Source of the DNA: a virus
Virus record (IMG/VR): IMGVR_UViG_3300035070_002626
Coordinates: 235,911 to 299,910 of that record
Direction: 5' to 3' (one strand)
DNA length: 64,000 nucleotides
The notes under the pieces were generated by a model. It saw only the letters and a list, made by a program, of their open reading frames with translations, was not told the origin of the DNA and made no database searches. The position numbers and the translations under genes were made by a program. This document shows, piece by piece, positions 16,506 through 24,172 of this stretch. Within the stretch, counting starts at the first letter, position 1. The number at the start of each line of letters is the position of its first letter.

Positions 16506-17351
16506 ATGGATCACAACAACCCAAACCCACTTGCAAAACACTTTAGGCAACCTGCAATTTATGTCACGTTGCCAAGCAATGGGGTGTACTACGACGAAAA
16601 TATTCTAGTAATGCCAGAGAATAAAGAAATTCCAATTTACCCAATGACAGCACTAGATGAAATTGCATATAGAACTGCTGACGCATTGTTCAACGGCGCT
16701 GCTATTGCTAATGTAATAAAAAGTTGCATCCCTGCTTTTGTAGACACTTGGCAGGTCAGCACACTTGATTTGGATACGTTGTTAATTGCTATAAGAATTG
16801 CAAGTTACGGACACGAAATGGAATTTACCAGCAAGTGTCCAAAGTGCAGCGAAACCAATGAGTTTGGCATTGACTTGAGAAGCATTATGGATCGAATCAA
16901 GACTCCAGATTTTTCTCAACCGGTTGTCAACGGAGACATTGAAATACATTTTAGACCGTTGACGTACACAGAACAAAATCGCAACAACATGTTGCAGTTC
17001 CAAGATCAAAAAATGTTGGAAGCATTACCTGATGCTGACCTTGATGAAGCTGAAAAGCTTAGATTGTTAACTGAAGCATTCCAAAGTCTCAGCGAGCTTA
17101 CTGTAAATGCAATCAGTGACAGTATCAGCATGATCAAAGCAGGCGATGATATTGTAGTAGACAAGGAACACATTACAGAATATATTAAAAACTGCGAATC
17201 TAAAGTTTTTTCAAAAGTACGCAAAAAAATTGAAGAAATTAAAAAACTAGGCGAAATTGACCCTCTTAACATTACTTGCGCCGATTGCAAGCACCAATAC
17301 GAAACGCCGTTTACTATGAATGTTGCAAATTTTTTCGAATCAGGCTCTTAA
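16506..17351 (+). CDS. Baseplate hub protein, gp26-like
   Basis: 281 residues from ATG 16506, chosen over the in-frame ATG at 16491 because AGGAAAAAAC stands directly before it. Landmarks are LPSNGVYY (22-29), MTALDEIAYRTADALFNG (47-64), a conserved I.SCIP (71-75), and two CXXC pairs (C111/C114 in CPKC, C258/C261 in CADC) that could hold one zinc. This matches the T4-type baseplate family that includes hub subunit gp26. It would act in central hub assembly at the tail tip. The last codons contain a slippery AAATTTT (17327-17333), and a -1 shift there would continue into the gp51-like frame (see findings). Confidence 0.7.
   Translation: MDHNNPNPLAKHFRQPAIYVTLPSNGVYYDENILVMPENKEIPIYPMTALDEIAYRTADALFNGAAIANVIKSCIPAFVDTWQVSTLDLDTLLIAIRIASYGHEMEFTSKCPKCSETNEFGIDLRSIMDRIKTPDFSQPVVNGDIEIHFRPLTYTEQNRNNMLQFQDQKMLEALPDADLDEAEKLRLLTEAFQSLSELTVNAISDSISMIKAGDDIVVDKEHITEYIKNCESKVFSKVRKKIEEIKKLGEIDPLNITCADCKHQYETPFTMNVANFFESGS
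17327..17333 (+). promoter_or_regulatory. Candidate -1 frameshift heptamer A AAT TTT
   Basis: In the gp26 frame the codons are GCA AAT TTT TTC, so the heptamer has the canonical X XXY YYZ form. A -1 slip leads into the open frame encoding the gp51-like sequence, 18 bases before the gp26 stop. Confidence 0.5.
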
Positions 17352-17389
17352 CATCAGCTCCAGACGAGATTGAAGCAATCGTCGAGAAG

Positions 17390-17566
17390 ATGGAAAAAGA
17401 AGTTAAGGGCCTAAAAGAGGATATGATGAAGATATGCTGGTACATGCGTGGCGGTATTAGCTACTCTGAAATCACACAGATGAGTGGTCCAGAACGAGAC
17501 ATCCTGGGAAGCATCATCAAGGGCAACTTGGAAACAGCAAAGAAAACAGGAAGAGACTTTTGGTAA
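17390..17566 (+). CDS. Baseplate hub assembly protein, gp51-like
   Basis: 58 residues if started at ATG 17390 (MEKEVKGLKEDMMKICWYMR, then GGISYSEITQM and IIKGNLETAKKTG, ending FW). The WYMRGG and IIKGNLETTKK-type phrases agree with gp51-like hub assembly catalysts of marine T4-like phages as I remember them. The ribosome site before 17390 is weak. The frame stays open upstream with no ATG, through a region (LLTSAPDEIEAIVEK) of similar coding character, as far as the slippery site in gp26, so the real product may be a gp26-gp51 fusion of about 353 residues. Its TAA overlaps the TTG start of the next gene. Confidence 0.6.
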   Translation: MEKEVKGLKEDMMKICWYMRGGISYSEITQMSGPERDILGSIIKGNLETAKKTGRDFW

Positions 17567-18063
17567 TCGATGAAGTAAAAGCCAACATCGAAGAATGGTT
17601 GATCAACTTTCTTGAAGTTCCACATCCTGCATTAGGCAATTGGTCACCATGCCCGTATGCTAGAAAAGCACGACTAGCCAACAAATACAGTGTGCGCATT
17701 GGCACTTCTCTAGCACAAGACATGATAAATGTTGCCGAAGAAGGCATGGGCAACCAAGATGTGTACATTTATGTGTACAACCCTGATGATTACGATCCTG
17801 AAGAATTTGAAGACACAATTGATAATGTCAACGAAGAAACACTAGTACCTATTGACATGCTAGCACTGTCAGACCATCCAGGTGTTCCTGAAGTAGTTAA
17901 TGGTGTGAAATTCAATCACGGAAAGTATGCACTAGCACTAGTACAAAGTCGCAGCAAGTTACACAGTCATGCAAAGATATTAGGTAAAAAAGGTTTCTAC
18001 AACGGCTGGGACGAAGAGTATCTTACTGGTCTATTTTCAAATCGTGAAGATCCACGACTTTAG
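17560..18063 (+). CDS. Conserved hypothetical protein with CPYA motif
   Basis: 167 residues from a TTG start (17560-17562) that overlaps the gp51-like stop by seven bases; AGGAAGAG lies about 9 bases before it and no ATG is available near the N-terminus. It begins VIDEVKANIEEWLINFLEVP, then PCPYARKARLANKY at about 30-44, an acidic middle (NPDDYDPEEFEDTIDNVNEE) and KLHSHAKILGKKGFYNGWDE. I recall this type of protein downstream of gp51 in related phages but know no function. One may speculate on an enzyme because of the Cys/His content. The 3' end overlaps the convergent gene by 41 bases. Confidence 0.65.
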   Translation: MVIDEVKANIEEWLINFLEVPHPALGNWSPCPYARKARLANKYSVRIGTSLAQDMINVAEEGMGNQDVYIYVYNPDDYDPEEFEDTIDNVNEETLVPIDMLALSDHPGVPEVVNGVKFNHGKYALALVQSRSKLHSHAKILGKKGFYNGWDEEYLTGLFSNREDPRL

Positions 18064-18709
18064 AATTTAACAGCTTGGTGTCTCTCTTGCACAACCACAC
18101 ATAGTGATCAACATCAGTGCTCCATTGTTGTCCCGTCCACCACTCAAATCCGTCAACTCGGCTTTTGTAAGTGCATATCTTCTCATATCCACTTCCCATG
18201 TACACATGCGAATACCCAGATTGTTTAGCCCAGGCAATTTCGTGATGCATTGTGCGTTCGCCTAAACGCAAATGCGGCTCATTATAGTCCCACGCAAATA
18301 ATGCTGTTTCAATACTGTTGGGACTGTATCTACGTAACTTACTCCATGCAACCAGCTCAGCATCGTGGTGATACTGAACATAGATATCCCAACTGAGTTG
18401 GTCATCAAGAGTGTACATTTTCTTAAAGCCTTTTTTCAAACAGTAGGCACTGTACACATGATCCATTTCGCTTGTAGAACTGTCAGTGATTTGGTAATTG
18501 TTTATTAGACTATAATCAGTGTTAGCAACATTTACTCTGGTACTACGACTTTGATACCAAATTTTTTCACCGTTGTCTACTGTTAATAACCATCCTTGAG
18601 CCAGCGCCTCATCGTGTTCACTGATGTCAACATCAACTAATTTTGGTATATTGTAGTTTATATCAGCTTGGCTCAGTGTGCCAAAAACATTATCGAATAC
18701 TATTTTCAT
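18023..18709 (-). CDS. GNAT-fold acyltransferase resembling ATE aminoacyltransferase
   Basis: 228 residues. The C-terminal half resembles arginyl/leucyl-tRNA-protein transferases: LVAWSKLRRY (119-128), ALFAWDYNEPHLRLGERTMH (136-155), EIAWAKQSGYSHVYMGSGYE (157-176), then CTYKSRVDGFEWW (179-191), parallel to the ATE pattern 'LG.Y.I..EI..A...G..YVYLGY.I..C..M.YK..F.P'. The family transfers an amino acid from tRNA to protein N-termini; whether this protein does so is unknown, and the N-terminal Cys-rich domain of classical ATE is absent. It could instead be another GNAT enzyme. The gene is convergent with 17560-18063 and divergent from 18741 with only 31 bases between. Confidence 0.5.
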   Translation of the reverse strand: MKIVFDNVFGTLSQADINYNIPKLVDVDISEHDEALAQGWLLTVDNGEKIWYQSRSTRVNVANTDYSLINNYQITDSSTSEMDHVYSAYCLKKGFKKMYTLDDQLSWDIYVQYHHDAELVAWSKLRRYSPNSIETALFAWDYNEPHLRLGERTMHHEIAWAKQSGYSHVYMGSGYEKICTYKSRVDGFEWWTGQQWSTDVDHYVWLCKRDTKLLNSKVVDLHDLKIDQ

Positions 18710-18740
18710 TACTAACTATATATAGAAATAAGGAAACCCA

Positions 18741-19064
18741 ATGGACATTTACACTATCTACTCTGACGTCAATGAAGGCGTTAATGCACACGAATTTGTA
18801 ACTAAAATGAGTGCGTTCTTAGATGAACTACCTACATTGCACAGCTATCGCATCACTAGAATGAAACTTGGATTTCGTAGTATGGATTTGCCAGAGTTTC
18901 GAATTGACATGGAATTTAAAAACATGCAAGATCTCGACGATGCAATGAAGCATGTAGTTACGGACACAAATGACATTGAAGTTAAGCACCATGCATTCAA
19001 TCAACTGGTTGATGTGGAAACTATACAACATTTTCTGTATAGAGACTTCCCAGACCAGTACTAA
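18741..19064 (+). CDS. Small ferredoxin-like-fold protein (DUF6614-like)
   Basis: 107 residues: MDIYTIYSDVNEGVNAHEFV, then RITRMKLGFRSMDLPEF, a DMEFKNMQDLDDAM helix, and the end FLYRDFPDQY. The order beta-helix-'R.T..KLG'-beta-helix, then 'H...N.LV....F.LYRDFPD' resembles the bacterial DUF6614 family, probably a dimeric alpha/beta barrel of unknown function. It has SD AAGGAAACCC. Its TAA shares a base with the ATG of the pyruvyltransferase-like gene, so the two are translationally coupled. Confidence 0.6.
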   Translation: MDIYTIYSDVNEGVNAHEFVTKMSAFLDELPTLHSYRITRMKLGFRSMDLPEFRIDMEFKNMQDLDDAMKHVVTDTNDIEVKHHAFNQLVDVETIQHFLYRDFPDQY

Positions 19065-19885
19065 TGCGCATCCTGCTGTTAAATGATACTTCTAAATATC
19101 ACAGCGGATGCAAACAGGTAATTAAAAACCTTAAATTACAAATGCAACCACATACCGCTGTGGTTAGCATTCCAGTGACTGTACCTTATATACAATACAA
19201 CGACTGGGATAACATTGATGCTGTTGTTGTTAACGGCGAAGGTACTATGCATAACAATCGCCAAGGTGCAGTTAGCTTACTAAACTTTGTAAACTTAGCC
19301 CAACAACAAAATAAACCCACAGTGCTGCTGAATTCAATTTGGCAGAACATGGACACTAGTTGGAAAAGTGTAACTGATAATTTGCAGCAATGGAGTGTAA
19401 GAGATGTGTATAGCCAACAACACGCTCAACACGATTTTGGAAGAACTCCAGACTTGTGCCCAGACATTAGTTATATCAATTGCCCAGATGTGTCAACTGT
19501 TGAAACACAACACAACATCACACTAGGGCAATATGCATTTGACAGTGTACACAACCACACCAAACACACGCAACGAATAAACATATTCAAACAATCATGG
19601 CATGATGTAGTTAATCAGTTGCGCAACAGCAATCTATGTGTTACTGGACGCTTTCATGAGGTTATGGCATGTATCTGTGCAGAAACACCATTTGTTGCAG
19701 TTGAAGGTAACAGTTGGAAAATGCAAGCACTCATTGCAAGTGCTGGTGCAGATATACCTGTACTCAATGATTTTCCAACAGACTTACAAGATGTTGAGCA
19801 TTTTTCCAGAACATACCATTTAGAATATGCTAAAGTATTTAAGTGGCATAAGCAAACAATATCAAAGTTTTCTTTAACATTATAA
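19064..19885 (+). CDS. Polysaccharide pyruvyl transferase-like protein
   Basis: 273 residues. Family marks are VVNGEGTMHN (55-64), KPTVLLNSIWQ (84-94), SVRD (111-114), LCPDISY (131-137) and TGRFHEVMACICAETPFVAV (194-213), all in the order of CsaB/WcaK-type polysaccharide pyruvyl transferases, which use a GT-B-like fold to add pyruvate ketals to surface glycans. The protein is shorter than many members (often over 300 residues), so it could be a divergent sugar-binding relative. It is coupled to the small protein before it and followed by a terminator hairpin. A phage could use it to change host surface glycans or its own decoration; this is inference. Confidence 0.7.
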   Translation: MRILLLNDTSKYHSGCKQVIKNLKLQMQPHTAVVSIPVTVPYIQYNDWDNIDAVVVNGEGTMHNNRQGAVSLLNFVNLAQQQNKPTVLLNSIWQNMDTSWKSVTDNLQQWSVRDVYSQQHAQHDFGRTPDLCPDISYINCPDVSTVETQHNITLGQYAFDSVHNHTKHTQRINIFKQSWHDVVNQLRNSNLCVTGRFHEVMACICAETPFVAVEGNSWKMQALIASAGADIPVLNDFPTDLQDVEHFSRTYHLEYAKVFKWHKQTISKFSLTL

Positions 19886-19900
19886 GATGTCTAAAGACAT

Positions 19901-19934
19901 CTATTAATTCGCTATCGCTCTTAATAGTTTTTTT
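19901..19934 (+). terminator. Terminator after the pyruvyltransferase-like gene
   Basis: CTATTAA (19901-19907) pairs with TTAATAG (19921-19927) and is followed by seven T. A second perfect hairpin, AGATGTC/GACATCT (19885-19902), overlaps its left edge by two bases and the stop codon, so the two are partly alternative. Confidence 0.7.
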
Positions 19935-19937
19935 ATA

Positions 19938-20308
19938 CAAGTGATTAATATTATTAAGCACGAGAGAATCGAGTGTTTCATTATCATCTAGATTTTTTGG
20001 TCATACTTGCCCTTGCACAGGGCAAGCATAACCGAACATACATCATCATCTGAGTCGTGTCAGTCACTTGAATAAAGAGATTTGTAATAGTTACAACGGA
20101 TGCGGTTACGCTTTACACCCTACTCTAGCCTTGTCTCGCAACGGAGCCCTGTAATATACTCATTCAAGCAAGTATATCGAGAGCACAGGTTGTATCTGTT
20201 TCACAGAGCCTGTATCATTTTAGCCTTAAGTTAGCCTGTCCTTGGAACTCACTATATCTGTTCATGCAATTACTACATGTTCTCATAGTGGGTCGAGGTG
20301 CCTCGACC
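19938..20308. ncRNA. Candidate structured noncoding RNA
   Basis: This 567-base gene-free stretch (19886-20452) has no convincing coding frame but is rich in perfect stems: CTTGCCCT/AGGGCAAG (20006-20013 with 20019-20026, extended by GGT/ACC), TTGTAA/TTACAA (20082-20087, 20091-20096), ATATACT/AGTATAT (20154-20160, 20171-20177), ACAGG/CCTGT enclosing CTGT/ACAG (20185-20213), CACTAT/ATAGTG (20250-20255, 20285-20290) and GGTCGAGG/CCTCGACC (20291-20308). CAAGTGA (19938-19944) can close a long-range stem with TCACTTG (20064-20070). I do not recognise tRNA, tmRNA, RNase P or a canonical group I core. Strand is undetermined. 20309-20452 shows nothing further. Confidence 0.55.
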
Positions 20309-20452
20309 AAACAATGTTCCTATAATAGCTGGGGAATTTTAAAAGGGAAAGTTAAAAAGAAGTTTGAGCATTGCTCTGTTTATTTGCCTGTGCATAGTGT
20401 TTATGCGAATATTTTGTATGTAGTAAATTTATGTATATAGTAAAGCATTATG

Positions 20453-21442
20453 TTAACTTTGTAAACTGTCTAGTATTTCTTTTGCATACTTTTGGTGTGT
20501 TAGCGGCCCAGGGTGCATGTTGTTTGTGCCTAAATCTAAAAACTCTTCGTATAAACCCTGTATGTCTTCAAAATTTGGCGTAAATTTTCTAATAACATTG
20601 CATGTCTTGTTGAATAGAAAGCGGTCTAGTGCACTATTTCCAGGAAACATGTTGTAGCATTTTAATGTAGCACCAATTTTTTTGCAATAATTTTCTACTT
20701 GTAAGATTGAACACAACTGGCGGTGTAGGTTATTTTCTGAAAAAAGCTCATAACGTGAAAAATGTAATTTTTTTGATAGTTTTAAATTTTCCTTTGGCCT
20801 TGGTGGCCATCCTGGTCTTATAAAATGCAATTCGCCTTCGTGTGCATGGTAAAAACGTTCCCAGTGTGTTATACCCCAAACAACAATATCTCCAGAGATA
20901 ATATTACTTCTAAGTATTTGGTCAGCTGACCAAGATATATCGGTTCCGCCTTTTGCAATATTTGTAACCGGCATATCCAAGTGCTTGCCAAGTAGGTATC
21001 CATAGTTTTCTGTTTCACTTACACCAGTTGCAGAACTAAAACTACATCCTGCCACCCATAGCTGATTTTTGTCAGTTTGTCTTTCTTTTATCGTTGGAAT
21101 TGTGCAGTGTAAACCGTTAATATGTTCAAGTCCATATGTTTTTGTAAAATTACTTCCGTGTAACAAGAGTGGTTCGAGTACATATTTCTCGTTTTCAGTA
21201 TACAAATTATTATCTGTTTCCCAACCGTGTTGCGGTGAATAGTGTACAATATCGCTAGTAATTATGCAATTCCATATCTTTGATTCTGCTTTAGACAGAT
21301 CTGCTATGCTTGTATAACCACTTTCTGGTGAAGCAAGCCACGATGTATAGTTTGAATCATTTACTAGTACACTGTCTGGATCAACAAATTTAGCCAATCT
21401 TGCTAGATATTCGTTGCTGCTCCCAATCCAAAGTTGTTTCAT
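20453..21442 (-). CDS. SGNH/GDSL hydrolase-like protein
   Basis: 329 residues. After a roughly 125-residue N-terminal region comes block I VAGCSFSSATG (130-140) with S134 as the likely nucleophile, block II-like NIAKGGTDISW (161-171), a DIVVWGITHWERFY strand where the block III residue lies, and near the C-terminus NNMHPGPLTH with H310 as the catalytic His. SGNH hydrolases remove acetyl or acyl groups from glycans and lipids. With glycan genes nearby, deacylation of a surface sugar is a reasonable but unproven role. Its start overlaps the stop of the GIY-YIG gene by ATGA (21439-21442), so they share a message. Confidence 0.7.
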   Translation of the reverse strand: MKQLWIGSSNEYLARLAKFVDPDSVLVNDSNYTSWLASPESGYTSIADLSKAESKIWNCIITSDIVHYSPQHGWETDNNLYTENEKYVLEPLLLHGSNFTKTYGLEHINGLHCTIPTIKERQTDKNQLWVAGCSFSSATGVSETENYGYLLGKHLDMPVTNIAKGGTDISWSADQILRSNIISGDIVVWGITHWERFYHAHEGELHFIRPGWPPRPKENLKLSKKLHFSRYELFSENNLHRQLCSILQVENYCKKIGATLKCYNMFPGNSALDRFLFNKTCNVIRKFTPNFEDIQGLYEEFLDLGTNNMHPGPLTHQKYAKEILDSLQS

Positions 21443-21846
21443 TCTTTTAGTATGCCTTTTTGATGTACACGCACCTGTATGTGTCCATTGTACCAGTCTT
21501 TGCTTTCTAGCACTCGATGTGCAAATTGTTCTCTAGCTTCGATGTAGCTAAGTTCGCTTTTGCTACTACACCAAAACATTATTTCACGTTTAAATTTGTC
21601 TTTGCCTAGCAATTCTACATCAGCTGATAATGCATCACTACTTCCATAGTAGTCTTTCCAGTCGCTTTCTACAGTGTATCTACGTTTGTTAACTCTGCCT
21701 TTAAGCGGCTTTCGGCTGCGTTTAAATTGTGCAAGTTTCTTACCAATATACTTTCGGTTGTTTGTTGTATTTGTGATCAAATATACAAACCCAATTGCGC
21801 CCTCTGGAATGTCTTCTACTTCGGTGTCTTTGTAATACCATGTCAT
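21439..21846 (-). CDS. GIY-YIG endonuclease, Seg-like
   Basis: 135 residues. The GIY-YIG core is GFVYLITN (19-26) plus KYIGKK (32-37), followed by a basic stretch (FKRSRKPLKGRVNKRR), W63..YYGSS (66-70) and the acidic catalytic helix YIEAREQF (101-108). Free-standing GIY-YIG nucleases of T4 (Seg family) are homing-type enzymes that cut relatives lacking them. This one lies directly next to gp46, an insertion place outside any interrupted gene, and the structured RNA is one gene away. A late-promoter-like GATAAATG lies just before the ATG. Confidence 0.85.
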   Translation of the reverse strand: MTWYYKDTEVEDIPEGAIGFVYLITNTTNNRKYIGKKLAQFKRSRKPLKGRVNKRRYTVESDWKDYYGSSDALSADVELLGKDKFKREIMFWCSSKSELSYIEAREQFAHRVLESKDWYNGHIQVRVHQKGILKE

Positions 21847-21851
21847 ATAAA

Positions 21852-21859
21852 CATTTATC
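21852..21859 (-). promoter_or_regulatory. Late-promoter-like GATAAATG overlapping gp46 stop
   Basis: Six of eight matches to TATAAATA on the minus strand, five bases before the GIY-YIG ATG; it includes part of the TGA stop of gp46 (21858-21860). Confidence 0.35.
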
Positions 21860-23615
21860 AGATTATTTCCACATCGTTGCTATAACTTGTAAAGCCGTTT
21901 TCCTTGACAACTTTAAGCAAATTATTTACACGACCTGCAAGTTCATCCTTGTGGGAAACAAGCCATATACTCTTGTTGCGTTCTCGTGCCATCTTTTTAA
22001 GCAATGCTAAACTTGCTTCGACTCCTGATGTGTCCATGCCTGAATCAACTAACTCGTCGATAAACAACAAGTTAATTGAGCCATACAAGCTTTCCCACAC
22101 ATCGCGAAACGCCCAGCTCATACTGAGTATAAGTCTGTTGCGCTCACCACGTGACAAGTTATCAAAATCCAAGTCTCTGCCTAGTTCTTGAATCTCCACT
22201 GTGAGATCGTTTTGGAATATAACAGTGTGGGGTAAACCTATCCGATCTAGGTAATGTGTTAATCTAGAATTTAGATAAGAAAGATTTTGGTCAATAATGC
22301 GTTTTCTAACAAAACTATCTTTGTTTGTTAACAACTTCAGCAAGAAGTCTTGGTGTTCTTGCAATCGTGTTAAGTCGTTCACTTTGTCGTAACTAATTTC
22401 TTGTAATGCCGAAGTTTCCATATCGGCTATCTGATCAACATAAGGATCAGTTTCGTCCTTCTTGTTTTCCAGTTGTGTTTCAAGAGAGCTCAGTGTTGAT
22501 TTGTGATTGTGAGCATCGGTTAAGTTGTCGTAAAATGTCTTGGGCTTTGCGGGCACATCTTTCTTCTCGATTAACAGTGTAGCAATGCCTTGCTCTAATT
22601 CTGCTAGGAAGTTAGCTGCATCCAGGTGCTCTTTTTTTGCATCAATCATTTGTTGTTTGTGTGTTTCGAGGTGATCAACACTTTGTCCACATGCGCTACA
22701 AGTACCATCTTCGATGCTGTCAATTGACTTTTTAGTTCTTTTGAAATCTCTATCAGCTCGGCTAACTTGTGCCTGTAGCGCAGCAATGTCTTTTTGTAAT
22801 TGCGATTGTTCATTGTCGACTACAGTCCAGTTAACTAACTGTTCGTGTGCTTCGAGTTCAGATTCGATATTAACATGTGCTAAATCACTAATAGCACGTT
22901 CGATGTTGCTGATTTCTTCTTTGTTTTTATTCAACCAAAGAGTTTGTCTACGTTTGAGTGCATCAACTTGCTCACCAATTTTTTCATTGGCATTTTGTAA
23001 TGCCCGAATTGACATTTCTTCTTCTTTGATTAAATCTTTGGTATTTTTACTTAGTTCTTTGATTTTATCAGCACGTTCACTAAGCAATGTGATACCCAGC
23101 AGTTGCTCGATTATCTCACGTTGATCGTTTGTTTTGAGACTTAAAAACGGTTCGGTGTACGTGTTTAGTGCTACCAAGTGTTTGAACATGGTGTGACTCA
23201 TATTCAAAAGTTTGTTGATAGCACCTTGTGTTTCTCTACTATCGCCTTGTGCATTGTCATCAGCTTCTTGTTCGCTGTTGTTGATATAAAACTTCAACAC
23301 ATTAGGGCTACGACCACGTTCGATTCTATAGCACTTTTCTCCTATGCAAAAGTCTAAACTGACCAACATACCTTTGCTGTTAGTCTTGTTGATTAGATTG
23401 TTGCGTTTGATATTAGTAAGTGCTTGACCGTACAGTGCATAGCTAAGTGCATTGATAATAGTAGTCTTACCAGTGCCATTGCGACTGCCGTCACCGCCGA
23501 GATCAAGATTTTCGCCTAGTACCAATGTAAGGTCTTGCCTGTCAAAGTTAATTGCTTGCGTGGCATTACCTACACTCATGAAGTTCTTGACAGTAAGGTC
23601 TTTGAGCTGAATCAT
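21858..23615 (-). CDS. 46: Recombination nuclease subunit gp46 (Rad50/SbcC-like)
   Basis: 585 residues. SMC-type ATPase: Walker A GSRNGTGKT (43-51), long coiled coils on either side of a zinc hook CSAC (306-309), signature LSRGERNR (487-494), Walker B LLFIDE (516-521) and an H-loop SHK (568-570 by tail count, approximate). With gp47 it forms the Mre11-Rad50-like complex that resects DNA ends for recombination-dependent replication and degrades host DNA. An insert between the first glycine and the P-loop (GENLDLGGDG) is as in other phage gp46 proteins. The start is overlapped by the stop of the glycan-type gene (ATGA-type junction), which separates it from gp47, an unusual arrangement. Confidence 0.95.
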   Translation of the reverse strand: MIQLKDLTVKNFMSVGNATQAINFDRQDLTLVLGENLDLGGDGSRNGTGKTTIINALSYALYGQALTNIKRNNLINKTNSKGMLVSLDFCIGEKCYRIERGRSPNVLKFYINNSEQEADDNAQGDSRETQGAINKLLNMSHTMFKHLVALNTYTEPFLSLKTNDQREIIEQLLGITLLSERADKIKELSKNTKDLIKEEEMSIRALQNANEKIGEQVDALKRRQTLWLNKNKEEISNIERAISDLAHVNIESELEAHEQLVNWTVVDNEQSQLQKDIAALQAQVSRADRDFKRTKKSIDSIEDGTCSACGQSVDHLETHKQQMIDAKKEHLDAANFLAELEQGIATLLIEKKDVPAKPKTFYDNLTDAHNHKSTLSSLETQLENKKDETDPYVDQIADMETSALQEISYDKVNDLTRLQEHQDFLLKLLTNKDSFVRKRIIDQNLSYLNSRLTHYLDRIGLPHTVIFQNDLTVEIQELGRDLDFDNLSRGERNRLILSMSWAFRDVWESLYGSINLLFIDELVDSGMDTSGVEASLALLKKMARERNKSIWLVSHKDELAGRVNNLLKVVKENGFTSYSNDVEII

Positions 23616-24172
23616 ATAGCTGACAATCTTTCTTTGACTTTTTGTAATTCGAGTTTTTCTAAATTCATAACTGTTGTGAAGTTTGAATCTAAAACATCTT
23701 TATATTGTAACACAGCATTGCGTACTTCGTCAATTGGTAATGTTACCAATCGATCAATCTCGGATAGTATAGCTTTCATGCGATCAATTGGATCAGTGAT
23801 GCTATCATACGTTTCGTCTATAAAAGGACTAAACGTTTTGAATCCTTTGGTTTTTAAAAACTTCAAAGTATTTGCAGGACCAACAATTAAAAACATCCGT
23901 TTGTTTACAATCGGTCTGAGTATTTTTTCTGTAACAGCAGGATATGGATGCGCGAATACAGATTCAGTAACAATGTCAATGCCAATTTTTTGATAAAAAT
24001 CTTGCTGAAGGGAGGAAGTACGATCGTCAGTGCCCCATATCCAGTCAAGCGGCTTGCCAGTGATTAGCGGATCTTTAAAAGAGTTTATATCTGGATTAGT
24101 TTCTAGTTCGCCGTAGTGGTTCCAGTTTTCGTTCACTTTAGTGCTATTATTGGTATAAATTCTAACTTTCAT
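23612..24172 (-). CDS. C-terminal-type half of a phage glycosyltransferase-like protein
   Basis: 186 residues. The block AVTEKILRPIVNKRMFLIVG followed by LKFLKTKGFKTFSPFIDETY and DSITDPIDRMKAI resembles the acceptor end of fucosyltransferase-like proteins ('TEK...PI....PF...G....LK.LGFKTF....DESYD'), which I recall as the C-terminal half of roughly 300-residue proteins in marine T4-like phages. The N-terminal portion is short. It overlaps the next upstream gene by ATGA (24169-24172), and that gene resembles the N-terminal half of the same kind of protein. Together they look like a split enzyme. Substrate unknown. Confidence 0.5.
   Translation of the reverse strand: MKVRIYTNNSTKVNENWNHYGELETNPDINSFKDPLITGKPLDWIWGTDDRTSSLQQDFYQKIGIDIVTESVFAHPYPAVTEKILRPIVNKRMFLIVGPANTLKFLKTKGFKTFSPFIDETYDSITDPIDRMKAILSEIDRLVTLPIDEVRNAVLQYKDVLDSNFTTVMNLEKLELQKVKERLSAI

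Noticed and set aside
16443-16550. N-terminal extension of the tape measure gene to 16550
   Set aside because: It would cover the divergent promoter pair and overlap the opposite gene start; the extra residues are hydrophobic and unlike the coiled-coil start.
17276-17389. TTG at 17276 as an independent gp51 start
   Set aside because: It lies 76 bases inside gp26 with no ribosome site. Frameshift from gp26 or ATG 17390 explain the frame better.
19938-20308. tRNA, tmRNA, RNase P RNA or group I intron
   Set aside because: No GGTTCGAATCC-type T-loop or CCA end, no tmRNA or RNase P core sequence. A CACTAT/ATAGTG pair with ATATAG recalls group I P7, but the usual GACTA/TAGTC bases and flanking P, Q elements are missing and no split gene surrounds it.
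21439-21846. GIY-YIG gene as part of an intron
   Set aside because: Neighbouring genes are complete and read straight through; it is a free-standing gene overlapping the SGNH gene.
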